Source: Mytilus trossulus (lineage: Eukaryota > Mollusca > Bivalvia > Mytilida > Mytilidae). Taken from it: 64,000 bases of DNA. Shown piece after piece: positions 26,301-38,079 of this stretch. Each line of letters begins with the position of its first letter. Positions within the stretch are counted from its first letter, which is position 1. The notes under the pieces are model-generated. The model had not been told where the DNA came from, did not search any database, and was given only the letters and a program-made list of their open reading frames with translations. The position numbers were made by a program, and so were the translations under genes. The DNA lies in contig NC_086386.1 of the NCBI RefSeq assembly GCF_036588685.1, positions 31,053,883 through 31,117,882 of the forward strand. The letters are read 5' to 3'.

Positions 26301-29300
26301 TTCAGACATTTCTTACCTGTTGTAAGACATATTCCATTTCATTGGCTATGTACATTGGATTTATATTGACCTGAAAAAAAAAGTTTTTATTACAAATTCA
26401 AACTTTTATATGATGATAATTTCAGTTACCCGGTAGTTATCTCAAATATCTTCAAGTTGTTAATCAATCTATAACTTAATGTATGATAATAACTATTATT
26501 GTATAGCAATATAATATTTCCCACAGAACGTAACCAAAAGTTAGCGTGCAATAAATTCTAATATTGCACTAGTGCAATAAATCTTCAATGACGTCATCAA
26601 CGTTTTTAAATCTTAGTTTAAACCAATTTTTACTTTCAAATATATAGAACAAACTCGCAAACTCGTGCAATATAAAATTCTACTCGGGACAATATTCCCC
26701 AATATTCATGCAATAACCCTATATTATTCCTTACATTTTTCATAAAAAAAAAAAATTGCAAGGGAAAATGAATAACCCTGAAAGTTGACATCTTTTGAGA
26801 AACAGGTAAACAAAATGGCAACCTTCATGTTACAGGAAGCCCATTAAATGACCAGGAAACAAGGTTTTTGACATGCATCTAGTGTATCATGCATCTCTTA
26901 TCAAAGGTCCTTTTCATAATTCTAATTTTGTTGTTTATAAGAGAAATTCTAAAACACAAATTCATTTTTGTGCAGTAAAGTAAGTGCATTTTCAATGGTT
27001 CAAAAGACCTTCCTTTGTTAGTTTGGTATAATAAAACAATTGTGGCTCCTAAGATGGGATGAATATCCAAATTGTCAACCCTAAAAAATCATTTGACTTC
27101 AAGTTGTCACCTCAGTGAAATAATTTTCTGATGTTAACAATTTTGGATGTTCATCTCTTCTACATCATGTACATGTACCATTGTCTACAGGTCTTAATTG
27201 TATATTGTCAATTTTTGATTTGGGTGACCAACTATTTCTAAATACGTCTTTGACATAAAATACCAGTATAATTCCAGCCCTAGCTGTGGCATACTGTGTG
27301 AGTATCCATTCTATAGAGTTTGGTCCCCATATTCCTACTCTGTCTCCTCTTTTAATACCAAGCTCTAATAGTCCAGCTGCAAACTGGTCTGACTGAAAAT
27401 AAAACAAAAACAAAACTAATCTTTTTAACTTATCTTTAATGTGTTTTATTTGACTGTCAGTTTACTCTTTCACTTTGAGGGTTAAAATTTTAATTTTCAT
27501 ATTAGAACAATACAAGTTGCTATTAAACTTGGGGTAAGTGATTTAGATTGTTATATATATGTACTATGACAACATGGACAATTGCACTATCTTTAAAGGC
27601 CAAAATTTTCAAACAAAATTTAATATTGCAGAGAAAAAAAAAATTAAACCTGCCAAAAAGCAAATAGCATGTCAAAAAGTTGTTGATAATGATGATTAAA
27701 ATCATGAAAATTGTGTAGAAAGTTTTCGGCAAATGGGCAAGCCATAAAAACACATTTCATGATAAGTCTTCAACTTAGTATTCTGCACCATCTACAAAAC
27801 CAGAGTAACATCAACTAAGTCGTATCCAAAAAATTTTGTAAATAATTCCATCCAAAGCAGTGCTTACATTCTAAGGTACATGTCAAACTTGCAGGGGGTG
27901 AAAGTTTTAGTTTTTTTCCCTCCTTGTTGAAGGTCATACTCTGACTTTCAGAAGGAGAACAGCTATAAAACACTGTTTGTTTGCTTTTTGTGTGTATTAT
28001 GGTGTGCATTTACTAACTTTGTCACAGTTGAATACCCAATATCCTTTGTTTTTCTATCAAGAAAGTGAAAGTGTATAATAATAAATGTATTAAAATACCT
28101 CTTCTAGGATTTGTTGGAAAGTTTTTCTTATATTGCCTTTACAAAATATTGCAGCTTCTTTGTCTGGTCTCAGTTCTGTCCAGTCCTGTAAAGCTTGGCC
28201 TATGGTAGATCCTAGTAAAGGTGTATCACTTGAGCCATGGGCATAACTCCATTTTTGTTTGTTGCCAGAAGAGGCTTGTGCATAGGATCTAAAATTCAAA
28301 AAAACTTGATTTGATTTTTTAAATAAAACCTGTGGTGACAACACATGTTTAGATTAAACTTTTCATATAAAAAACAAGACTTCATTAATTGAAAATTTAG
28401 CTTTTCATGAAACATAGGGTGTTTTAAAGATCTCATCCTGTTCACTCTAGCATGCAAATAGGAAAATAACAAGGGGCAATAAAGTCTAACATCCATGACA
28501 TAGTGGCATTTGAGTTTCAAACTTTTCAAATTAAGTTAAAAAAAGTTTCAAAATGCCATATTTTACATTGTTTTAAGACTTTATAATATCATTTAGATTT
28601 AGATATATCAATATATGAGCAACAGCTTTATTCAATAAGATAGTTTGTTACAAAAACAAAGAAGTAAATGTGTTATATATTAAAGCTAAGTTTTAATATT
28701 AATTTTTACCAAAAACTACATGTATATGTGAAATTGCAAAAATCATAAATTTCATCATGTTTTCCAGGACATGGGAAACATGTTGCGAATTATCTTTTTG
28801 CAATTTCACATATATACAAATGTAGTATTGAGGTGCACAGATTTGTCTGTAGTTATAATTAATTCTTATGCAATTATTTTGTATCAATGGTTCTGATTGG
28901 ATGACAGTTAGCATAAAATTCTCCCTATCTCCTTGTCTGTATCCAACTCTAAGGAAGCTGACATTTTGAATTGCTGAATTTATTGACATGTAATTATTTC
29001 TACAATAATAAGCCAAAAAACTCACATGTTGCACCTAAAAATCTCCTATTCATCAAATTTTATTACATTTCTGAAGCGGCACAGAAGCCAGAAAACGCCT
29101 GGTGTTTGTGTCTGATGGCGGACACATTTGTATATGACATCCCCTAGTGTAACATAACGGTACCCAAATTGCACCTATTTTGACAGTTTTTTCACCTACG
29201 TTTTTTTATGATCAAGAAAAAAAAAATGTCAGTACTGTGTTTATTTTGTAGCCCTATCCTTCTTTATTGTATAGGTACACCAATTTAATTATCAATCCAT

Positions 29301-32300
29301 ATTGAGTCATAAAAAAATGAGTTTGAATCAACCTCCAAACTATCCATGATTCTGTAATGAGGAGTACCCACATTACATCCATGCTTAAATGCACATCATC
29401 AAAAGTCTAATAACCAAGCTTTTGTTTAATTTCTTCAAATATTTTGAACAATTGGAAATTAGTCGATGCTTAATCTTCATATTTTACCAAATGAATACTT
29501 ATTATACATTGCATTTGGTAATTTTAAAAAGATGACGTTTTGATGACGTCGCATGGTGACGTTTTCGTACATTTTGCTTTTTCAGTAAACAGTCCATCTG
29601 TTAATAAATACTGTGAACGTTTTGTGTATATGGACTATAATTTGGTATTCGGCCTTTGGTTTCTTTTTGTATCCTTTTTTATAAGTTCTAAAATTTTAAC
29701 TTTTATTTTGTGGGTTGTGTTGGTGTTAGAATAGTATGAATGGAACAATTGAGTTTTTCGAGAAAAAATTAATACATTTTGATTCACCGTTTACGTGACA
29801 TGAAACCAAACAGGAAACCAATCTTTATTTTCTTTATTTTGCACAATATAATTCAAAAGGCATAAATAAACACCATTACTAGTGTTACTTGCTTCATGTT
29901 AATATTTAAAATCTATTTTCAATGTTATATTAAAGGTTTTTTTTAACCTGACAGGAAACCATAAGAAACCGAAAGCATTTTTTTAGTTTCATTTTATTGC
30001 AAAATCTGCTTAAAATAATCTGAACAGTATACTTTTTCTTAAAATCCATCTTAAATGTAACAGTATTATAAAACTCCTAAATATGTGCTTGTTTTGAAAA
30101 CAATTAGTACAATTTATTCAGAATTTTCCATATTTTCTTCATTGATATAGGATACCATAATCGTTGTATCTTGATGTTTAAGCAAAAAAAAATGTATTTA
30201 TACTTGGTTTTGATATTCCAGTTATATACAATTTATTCCAAATCATTGGCAATGTGACATTCTTTAAATCCAGTAAAGAAAAAAACTTTTAACTTGGAAT
30301 TAAAATCTTTAAAATAGGCACAATGTGATACTTGTGACCTGTACACCATCTACATGGTTTCCACATTTTAACCTACTTTAGTGGGCTAAAATCAATAAAG
30401 TTCTTCCTTTCAAGTCATGCATGGTAAAAGTTTACTTCTCGTTTGACAAGTTTATTGCGTTTCTGATAAGTGTTTGCAGAACATGAATAAAAAATATTAA
30501 TTAAACCAGATGCTCCGCAGGGCGTAGCTTTATACGACCGCAGAGGTTGAACCCTGAACGGTTGGGGCAAGTATGGACACAACATTCAAGCTGGATTCAG
30601 CTCTAAATTTGGATTGTGATTAAATAGTTGACACAGCATAGGTTTCTGACACAGAATGAATGTATTCAAATGAACTTAAAATTTTTGTTTTCTCTTAGAG
30701 CAATTCACTATGCTGTTGAATATTAATCCTCTCAAAAAAATGTTTGAAGAAATTTTCTTTTTATTTATGAAATTTCAAATGAGAAAAATTTAACCCAATT
30801 TTTTATTCACATCCCCCTTTCCCTTATTCCAAAACTAATTTCAATTAAAATATTCTAATGGAGTTTGCAACAATTACTACTCATTTAAATACATGATGTA
30901 AAAAAACTGCTTGTTATCACTGAATGGTAAAGATTATTTAAATTTATCAGTTGGTATTAAAAAGTGAATATACATTGTATATTGTATATAACAAAGATTT
31001 AAGTTGATTCTGGACAAAGAAAGATAACTCCAATTAAAAAAAATTCTTGCAGATATTTCTTGCTTACTATACTGGACAAAGAAAGATAACTCTTAATTAA
31101 AAAAAAATTTGCTATTTCACAATATTGTGAAATTAGATATTTCTTGCCATTGCACAATACTGTGCAATTGAAAAGACTTGCTATTGCACAATACTTAATA
31201 TAATAATTTTAGATCCTGATTTGGACCAACTTGAAAACTGGGCCCATAATCAAAAATCTAAGTACATGTTTAGATTCAGCATATCAAAGAGGCCCAAGAA
31301 TTTAATTTTTGTTAAAATCAAACTTAGTTTAATTTTGGACCCTTTGCACTTTAATTTAGACCAATTTTAAAACTGGACCAAAAATTAAGAATCTACATAC
31401 ACAGTTAGATTTGGCATATCAAAGAACCCCAATTATTCAATTTTTGATAAAATCAAACAATGTTTAATTTTGGACCCCGATTTGGGCCAACTTGAAAACT
31501 GGGCCAATAATCAAAAATCTAAGTACATTTTTAGATTCAGCATATCAAAGAACCCCAAGGTTTCAATTTTTGTTAAAATCAAACTAAGTTTAATTTTGGA
31601 CCCTTTGGACCTTAATGTAGACCAATTTGAAAACGGGACCAAAAATTAAGAATCTAAATACACAGTTAGATTCGGCATATTAAAGAACCCCAATTATTCA
31701 ATTTTGATGAAATCAAACAAAGTTTAATTTTGGACCCTTTGGGCCCCTTTTTCCTTAACTGTTGGGACCAAAACTTCCAAAATCAATACCAACCTTCCTT
31801 TTATATCATAAACCTTGTGTTTAAATTTCATAGATTTCTATTTACATATACTAACGCTATGGTGCGAAAACCAAGAAAAATGCTTATTTGGGTCCCTTTT
31901 TGGCCCCTAATTCCTAAACTGTTAGGACCGAAACTCCCAAAATCAATACCAACCTTCCTTTTGTGGTCATAAACATTGTGTTTAAATTTCATTGATTTCT
32001 ATTTACTTTAACTAAAGTTATTGTGGGAAAACCAAGAATAATGCTTATTTGGGCCCTTTTTTGGCCCCTAATTCCTAACTGTTGAAAATAAAACTCCCAA
32101 AATCAATCCCAACCTTTATTTTGTGGTTATAAACCTTGTGTCAAAATTTCATAGATTTCTATTAACTTAAACTAAAGTTATAGTGCGAAAACCAAGAAAA
32201 TGCTTATTTGGGCCCTTTTTGGCCCCTAATTCCTAAAATGTTGGGACCAAAACTCCCAAAATCAATACCAGCCTTCCTTTTATGGTCATAAACCTTGTGT

Positions 32301-33096
32301 TAACATTTCATAGATTTCTATTCACTTTTACTAAAGTTAGAGTGCGAAAACTAAAAGTATTCGGACGACGACGACGCCAACGTGATAGCAATATACGACG
32401 AAAATTTTTTCAAAATTTGCGGTCGTATAAAAATGTGACAAAGATTCCAACTTTGTACATTCCAAGTGTAACGGTATATTATAACATGTATTTTTTATTA
32501 AATTATATTTAGGTATTCACCTAAAATATCCAGTAATATTTACTGCTGAAGTTAAATCAATCCAACGAGCATTGGTACAATGATAAGAGACGTAATTTCG
32601 ATTGATTTTTCCAAGGACTCTTCACGTCATTATCGGGAAACGAAGTGTGTTCTAACGTCTGTCAAATATGAAATCGATTTTGTCAAGTCATTGGGCATTT
32701 ATTTTCACACAGGATAATATGTAACATTATGCACATAGGAAAAATAACAGACCACCGGCGCAATCTCTTTGTATTTTCCTCTTTTAAACAAGACGAAACA
32801 AGTCTACAGATTATGTTTGCTAACATCCCGTTGGAAACAAAAACAATGTTTAGACCTAGTATTTCGTACATCCGGCCGTAATGGCGTTATCACATGTTAG
32901 TCACATGTTTCACATATGACCGGAAATGATTAGAACTTAAGGACAAAAACAATTTTAATAAATAACTGGACTTCTGTTTCGTGTGAAATGTAACGCATAA
33001 CGATAACGTAATTTTCTTACTTAATTATTACGAAGATCAAAACAAGAATGTAAATCATCTCGGATTTACCTGTTTGAACATCTCGCGAGAGTTCAT
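14392..33096 (-). CDS. ACSF2: Mitochondrial acyl-CoA synthetase, ACSF2-like, 15 coding exons
   Basis: Activates fatty acids (medium-chain in ACSF2) to acyl-CoA through an acyl-adenylate in mitochondria. Exons (minus strand, 5' to 3'): 33070-33096, 28099-28329, 27264-27392, 26317-26370, 23287-23405, 22071-22118, 21080-21197, 20233-20328, 19722-19870, 18258-18426, 17934-18041, 16933-17081, 15886-16027, 14850-14960, 14392-14517. All have GT-AG ends and compatible phases, giving about 591 aa against about 615 in human. Visible motifs are WGPNSIEW, the P-loop [10 protein letters not shown] (split between the exons at 21080 and 20233), [22 protein letters not shown]...GYW, the hinge [20 protein letters not shown] and the catalytic-lysine tail [10 protein letters not shown]. 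The first exon gives a basic, hydrophobic leader (MFKQ, then [13 protein letters not shown]) suited to mitochondrial import. It could start at 33096 or 33081. Exon 1 is the least certain. A second acceptor at 28289 would drop the leader residues of exon 2. Introns are full of repeats. Confidence 0.9.
15362..15450 (+). repeat. Intronic fragment of dispersed repeat
   Basis: 'aagaagatgtggtatgagtgcc...agacaaatctccatccaagtc...aacaattataggtcaaag' is a decayed piece of the family seen at 42385 and 49770. It lies between the last ACSF2-like exons. Confidence 0.55.
18820..19370 (+). repeat. Dispersed repeat ending in a seven-copy minisatellite
   Basis: A mussel dispersed element ('aagaatgtgtccatagtac...gatgcccc...cagtggaccgtgaaattgggg...ccaaaaactttaacctgaag...cagaccagaaaac') whose 3' end is amplified. 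From about 19105 to 19367 a unit of about 38 bp ('aacataatgcccctctactat.gtaggtagggcataat') is repeated seven times. Each unit has an inverted repeat (ATGCCC...GGGCAT). It lies in the intron between the exons at 19722 and 18426. Confidence 0.8.
24060..25464 (+). mobile_element. Pearl-like (non-autonomous Helitron-like) tandem-core element
   Basis: The core unit is about 170 bp ('gacctaggaagttgtacatacatcatgacacgccctctggtggtggttaaaatggatgtcaagtataaactttgaaatcataatggttatctagatatggagcggacac'-type), present about seven times. It is followed by an ACGG/ACAG microsatellite tail (25379-25420) and a terminal hairpin CCCGACTTTTAGTCGGG (25441-25457), ending in CTAA before T. The tandem core, microsatellite and 3' hairpin plus CTRR end are hallmarks of bivalve pearl/Helitron-type elements. 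It sits in the ACSF2-like intron between the exons at 26317 and 23405. The left boundary is uncertain. Confidence 0.7.
26563..26600. promoter_or_regulatory. Palindrome plus CRE-type site in intron
   Basis: ATTGCACTAGTGCAAT is a perfect 16-bp palindrome, followed about 10 bases later by TGACGTCA, the full cAMP-response element palindrome. It lies in an ACSF2-like intron. It may simply belong to a repeat, and nothing here proves regulatory use. Confidence 0.25.
28719..28815. repeat. Hairpin with ~20-bp stem
   Basis: 'tatatgtgaaattgcaaaaa' is mirrored by 'tttttgcaatttcacatata' about 55 bases later, in the first intron of the ACSF2-like gene. It is probably a small fold-back repeat. Confidence 0.55.
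28830..30505. other. Intron 1 of the ACSF2-like gene, nothing recognised
   Basis: AT-rich sequence between coding exon 2 and the dispersed element at 30506. It contains several tgacg(t) motifs near 29530-29565 and no convincing coding frame. Confidence 0.4.
30506..32431 (+). mobile_element. Dispersed 'GACCGCA' element with tandem core
   Basis: Near the left edge 'tttatacgaccgca' (30529-30542) is mirrored exactly by 'tgcggtcgtataaa' (32418-32431). The inside holds local palindromes around 'ttcacaatattgtgaa' and 'attgcacaatactgtgcaat' (31115-31175), then two tandem sets. One has 'ttggaccaacttgaaaactggg...tttaattttggaccc' units (31210-31740). The other has about four units of ~170 bp with 'tttttggcccctaattcctaaactgttgggacc...aaactcccaaaatcaatacca' (31735-32340). 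A 'ggacgacgacgacgcc' tail precedes the right end. No protein is encoded. It lies in intron 1 of the ACSF2-like gene. Confidence 0.75.
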
Positions 33097-33140
33097 ATTT
33101 GCATATTGTTTTTAAGAATACTATTACAACAAAGCAGATT
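32560..33140 (-). promoter_or_regulatory. CpG-richer probable promoter region of the ACSF2-like gene
   Basis: Local CpG content rises here ('accggcgcaatc', 'catccggccg', 'ataacgataacg', 'ctcgcgag') compared with the flanks. It surrounds the proposed first coding exon. TCTCGCGAGA at 33081-33090 is the palindromic element known from TATA-less vertebrate promoters, and here it overlaps the two candidate start codons. The promoter role is inference. Confidence 0.45.
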
Positions 33141-33151
33141 ACATCATCTAA

Positions 33152-33352
33152 AAATTGCGTTACGAAATCGGACACAAAAATCATGCCACTGTTCTTACAT
33201 CTGCTACACAAATACTTATAGTTCTCGGCATTTTCTTCTCACTATTCTTATTGGTCGATGTTCTTTGTTATTTGATAGCAAAAGTTACAAATTTGCCAGT
33301 GGAGATTATCTATAAATCAGTCAGCGTTATGCTCTTAGGAAGCAAAAAGTAA
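33152..33352 (+). other. Open frame with a hydrophobic segment, not assigned
   Basis: A frame of about 65 codons opposite the ACSF2-like first exon encodes one strong hydrophobic stretch (TQILIVLGIFFSLFLLVDVL) and ends in GSKK. It has no ATG before its last third and no clear splice acceptor. I do not recognise it. It could be chance, or a short exon of a divergently transcribed gene using the same promoter. Confidence 0.15.
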
Positions 33353-33795
33353 CGCGAGAAACAACACAAAAATACGGTTGTAGAATCTTTGACATTCGTA
33401 TATTTTAATTTTTTTCTAGGGAAGAGTAGCATACACTTGTATGTTGATAAAAATAATGGCATCTTTAGATGTAGTTACAACTTTTCTTACAGTAATTCAC
33501 AGTTTATCACTTTTCTATAGTTATAGGAAACGGAGCCCAATAGCAAATTATGGTCCATATCTAAATATGTTTACCTATGTTGAAAGACGTGCATAGTATC
33601 AAATCCTAAAAATACAAATTGTTTTGTTTCCGTGGCTATTTTTTCTAAACAGGTGCAATTTGGGTACTCGGTGCAATTTGGGTACCCTTACGTAAGGGAC
33701 CCAAGACGATAACATCTTTTCTCAGAATTTTCTTTAATTAATGCAGATTTTATACTAAAATAATGATTGAAATTTAATCATTATGATATTTTTTT

Positions 33796-33997
33796 GCATT
33801 AGAATAGAGATAATTGTATTGTATATGATGCCTTGCGCACATCCATCGGTAGTTTTACTGTTGCAAATACCCGTTTACCTACATTGTATCTCCTCTACGC
33901 GTCACCACATAAATTTAAACTTGGGACAGTAAAACTACTGATGGATGTCAGCAAAGCTTCAAATACAATACAGTTATCTCTTAAATTAGGTTTTGTA
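33796..33997. repeat. Fold-back element of about 200 bp
   Basis: 'agagataattgtattgtat...catccatcggtagttttactgt' at 33805-33860 is mirrored by 'acagtaaaactactgatggatg...atacaatacagttatctct' at 33925-33982. The loop is about 65 bp. It is a non-coding fold-back repeat. Confidence 0.65.
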
Positions 33998-34623
33998 ATT
34001 TTGTCTATTCCTTCCAATGAACAATGATGAACCATAATCAATTATAGATCAACGAACAACTACATCAATTTAAGCAAAACCCATTTGGAATAGTCAGTTA
34101 TTAATTCTTGAATCCGTGGTTTCATTTCATTTAATCATAATAATTTTTGTAGGTACCTTAAGTTTTGTGGCTTAATTGGCAGCTATTTATAGAACAAATA
34201 TCTTTTGCGTACCGGTAAACTATAAAAGTTCAACTGTTGAAGTTGAAGGACGAGTTATTTCAACTATGTGTTTACTACTTTAATTTTTTGGTTTAGCAGA
34301 GTTGTCATTTGTTTTGAGATGATTTTCTGCAAATTTTACTTCACTATAAACACAAGCAAAACCTACCTGCAGCATTTCAATAAATTATTAAGAGCTGTTA
34401 AACGAAATAATTTTCTTGTCTGCATATTTTCATTTCATGAAATCGCCTGAGTTATCTTTTCCTTAAAAATGTTAGGTCATATCGGATAAGAACTGTATAT
34501 TTTCCGATTTTTAATCCCAAGACTTAACTGGCCACCCGCTGATTGATACTTCGACACAAAGTTTGTGTAGATAAGATTGAAACAACAGCAGGGGTCCAGT
34601 TAATCCCAAGACTTCATAGATCT

Positions 34624-34961
34624 ATGGCAAGCCGTTGTGGAATTTATTATTATCATTAAATCATTTACTAATATTGAATGTTATTTCTTAATAATAATAA
34701 ATCGAATTTTTAATATTGATAAATGATTTTTTAATATTAAAAAAAAACCAGCGTATCATTTAATTATAAAAAATGATTATTTAATATAAATAAATGATTT
34801 TTAATCCATTTATTAATATTAAAAAATCAGCGTATTATTTAATATTAAAAATTGGATATATTTTTTTTAATATTAAAAATTCGATTTATTAATTTTTTAA
34901 TATTAAAATATCATTTATTAATATTAATAAATAGGGATTCAATTCCAAAACGGCTTGCCAT
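34624..34961. mobile_element. MITE with 8-bp target duplication (hAT-type size)
   Basis: Inverted ends 'atggcaagccgttgtggaat' and 'attccaaaacggcttgccat' enclose an extremely AT-rich core built from 'tttaatattaaaaa' palindromic units. The direct repeat ATAGATCT lies immediately outside on both sides (34616-34623 and 34962-34969). An 8-bp duplication fits hAT-like transposition. The superfamily is an inference, since no transposase is present. Confidence 0.8.
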
Positions 34962-35085
34962 ATAGATCTTCATAGAGTGAGAGATGATATTCTTGACGAC
35001 TTGCATTGATAGTTTATAGACTGTGGTTTGCTTGCTGGTGTTAGATTAAACTGTAATTTAATTGAAGTTTATCTCAATATATTAT

Positions 35086-35511
35086 CCCCAAGGGTGACTG
35101 GGGAATAGAAATATGGTCCCTTGGTCTTCTCCCGACCGGCAGTAAAACGCTTGCCGAAGTGGGGCGTCCGTTTGGCTGTGCGGGATGTATCAAGTTCGCA
35201 GTCACGTCCGGTCAGAAGGGGGACGTTAAATCCGATGCCTCGTGTAAAGAGAATGCCACGTTCTTTGCACGTTAAGTACCCTTGCAACAACTCTTGGGGG
35301 GGTCCGTAGGTGGCCGGTTGCAAGACCAAATTTCTGTCCCTATCCAATATACCCTCATTTTCCGGTGGCAGTCCAAATTTCTCCGACCATTATCCCAGAT
35401 GGCCTCTTTTGTATCCACCTACCTTTTGTATTTATTGAGAACTTGTTCTCGTCCTGAATATGCATGAAATATTTGCCACTGGACGTTAAGCAACCAACAA
35501 TCAATCAATCT
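35086..35511 (+). repeat. High-copy mussel dispersed repeat
   Basis: A GC-richer block 'gtgactggggaatagaaatatggtcccttgg...ttgccactggacgttaagcaaccaacaatcaatcaat'. I recognise it as one of the commonest dispersed repeats in mussel DNA. The short frames on both strands (35069-35347 and 35121-35467) are by-products of its composition. A 3'-end fragment of the same family is at 44865-44935. Confidence 0.7.
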
Positions 35512-35814
35512 CAATATATTGGTACAATTTTACATAGTAGTAAAATAATAGTCTGACTTAGAAAAAAATGTTTGAAACCTTTTATAAAATTAATCAGTAT
35601 AAGTTTCGTATATAAAAAATAAGGGACAAGAGAACGAAAGCGTGTTGGCGTTAAACATTATTTTTTCTATATTTTCTACAGGCTTTGGAGTTATAAGACA
35701 ATTACAATCAAAACCAAGGAGTAAACAAAGTCTCACAAAACTAAAGGACATTTACACCAACAGTTAAAAATAATAACTAAGAAACAACACGAACTCCACT
35801 TAAAACCGGGAGTG

Positions 35815-36010
35815 AAATCAGGTGCTCCGAAAGGGTAAGCACTTCCTGCACCGTATACGGCACCCGTCGTGTTATTTCTTTGTTCAGTTCGGTAATGATG
35901 GAAGGTAATTAAGACTGAGTAAGAATACCAGACATGATTTCTGACACACTTCTGTCATAATGGCCAATCAGCTTATGATGGCGACCGTAAACTCATTGAA
36001 AGAATATTCG
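35815..36010 (+). repeat. Fragment of another dispersed repeat
   Basis: 'gtgaaatcaggtgctccgaaagggtaagcacttcctgc...ggcacccgtcgtgtta...gatggcgaccgtaaactcattgaaagaat' matches a familiar mollusc repeat. It is decayed in the middle. Confidence 0.55.
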
Positions 36011-36823
36011 GGGAGGGGGAGAGGGAATAAAGAAAATAGAAATAATGGTCAAAAAGATGAAAGGATAAAGAATGGCGTACCAACAGTATATAATATTTGT
36101 TTGATATGATTTGCCACTATCAACGCCCTGGACTATACGCTAAATACGACTCCGACCGTAGATTTACATAATTATATAGTTGTTACATTTATCAATTCAA
36201 ATCAGTATATTTCGCCTCTCTTGTATTATATCTTGTATGCTGTGTTTTTATCATCCGTTTCTCATCATGCTTAGTTTTCTCTTTTGCTTGAATCTAATAT
36301 ATACTAGCTTATCGATCACGATAATTTTTATACATTATTCTTACCATTACCATATTAAATAATGGCTTCATTTGTGTTTGTATAATTAGCACGTGTATTG
36401 TATTGTCTTTTTTTAAACCATACTAACTCTAAAAAGGATTACATCTGTATTCTTTATTACTGATTATCAGAAGGGAGAAATCACACAAAACTCACCTGAT
36501 TCCTATTTGAATACATCCACACATCTTCCTATATCTATGTCTTTATCTTGTAAAAATATTCACATATCACATTTACAATAATTTAGGAATCAATAAAAGG
36601 GTTATACTTGACAATAGTTATGATAATATTTTCCATAAAAAAGCAGTTATGAAAGTCTAACACCCTAGTTTTTATCTCCTACATGTATAACATGCACAGT
36701 GCTATCATACACACGAGAAGCAATGAGTTGTCAGGTATATTCAAGATTTGGAATCACTGCAGGCATCTACTCAGTTTAATATATGATGCTTCATCCATAA
36801 TTTAAGTGATCATGAATGTAATG

Positions 36824-37062
36824 TGTCACGGTACTTGTCTATCTCAAATTCATGTATTTGGTTTTGATGTTATATATATGTTATATTTGTTATTCTCGTG
36901 GGATTTTGTCTGATACTCGGTCCGCTTCTATGTGTGTTACATTTTAGTGTTATGTCGTTGTTCTCGTCTTATATTAAATGCGTTTCCCTCGGTTTAAGTT
37001 TGTTACCCCATTTTTTTTTTCATGGATTTATGAGTTTTGAACAGCGGTATACTACTGTTGCC
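36824..37062 (+). repeat. Dispersed repeat, copy in + orientation
   Basis: 'cacggtacttgtctatctc...tctcgtgggattttgtctgatactc...ttatgagttttgaacagcggtatact'. An inverted copy of the same family lies at 42833-43067, so the pair brackets most of the TMEM272-like gene. Confidence 0.75.
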
Positions 37063-37099
37063 GATATACGATTAGGTACGCTTATCGTAGTACTACGCC

Positions 37100-37950
37100 C
37101 AATACACACTAAAAGTAGGGATAGTAATTGAAAAATTATATACATTAAAAATAAAAAAATATCAGTATTAAGTAAGACAGATCACTTTTCCATGGAGAAA
37201 TCACCTTTGATTGTTTAATTCGGACAAGAAATGAAAAGTACAGACCAATTTTAAGATTATTAAATTAAAGGTATTTTGGGGTCATTTTGTCGATTTGATA
37301 GATATCCAATTGTTAGACATATTACGAGTAAATTATTCTACAATCAAAGAGGGTCAATATAATTTGTTTTTACTGTTTTTGCACATGGTTAGATAGATAT
37401 TCAAAATTCTGAAGTTTTTTTTACATAAAAAATGTATGATGAATTAAATCTGAAGTCTCAAAAGTTCATTTTTTTTCATTTTTTACCCAAAATCTTAACT
37501 TTTAGACGTGCAAAATTGACCAATTTAAGCATAAAATCATTTGTAACATGATTTTCTTAGGAAAATATCATATAAAATCGGTATCTTTTAACGTATTTCT
37601 ATCAAATGTGTATCATTCAAAGTCTCAAATCAAATATCCCGGTTTTGCATTGTTTCCAGCTGTGTTAAAAATACCGGCAACGTCGGCGGTCAAAATAAAC
37701 GTCATTTGTGCTATTTCTTCAGACTTACGTTTTGTTATGAGGAAATGTTAGTATTTTACAACATATAATATGCAATATATTATACAGTAGAAAAATCTGC
37801 TTTTTGTAAGCTTTCTTTATATGTAAAATTTAACTAGTACGAATTAACAAAACGATAAGAAAATGCTTGTTTTTCCTGAGTATAAAACGGCGAAAAATTG
37901 CTTGTCTAAGAAAATTTTGACTTTGCTATCCCTACTAAAAGATCGATGTG
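37100..37950. other. Stretch without gene, possible small TIR element
   Basis: 'agtagggatag' at about 37116 is mirrored by 'ctatccctact' at about 37928, which could mark the ends of an 820-bp non-autonomous element. The arms match for only about 11 bases and then poorly. No coding content was recognised. Confidence 0.3.
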
Positions 37951-38079
37951 AATACGATACCCATATATAATTGACAGGTTGATTGCATCCACAATAACTA
38001 GCGTATTGGCAACGTACATGAGTTTTTACCACGCCCGGCGTAGGTCGGAGCTATACGCTGATGTGTGACGCCGGTATTA

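Noticed and set aside
27815..29034. Several minus-strand frames around the ACSF2-like exon 2
   Set aside because: Only 28099-28329 fits the synthetase and its splice phases. The others have no homology that I can see. A possible alternative first exon near 28430-28485 was judged weaker than 33070-33096, because it would leave an intron of only ~100 bp.
31730..32512. + strand frames of 76-80 codons
   Set aside because: They are translations of the ~170-bp tandem units of a dispersed element, with no protein resemblance.
33664..33700. Tandem 'gtgcaatttgggtac' repeat near 33650-33690
   Set aside because: It is only two short copies in an otherwise featureless stretch, too little to call anything.
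35069..35467. Overlapping ~60-90 codon frames on both strands
   Set aside because: They fall entirely in a high-copy, GC-richer dispersed repeat and have no protein resemblance.
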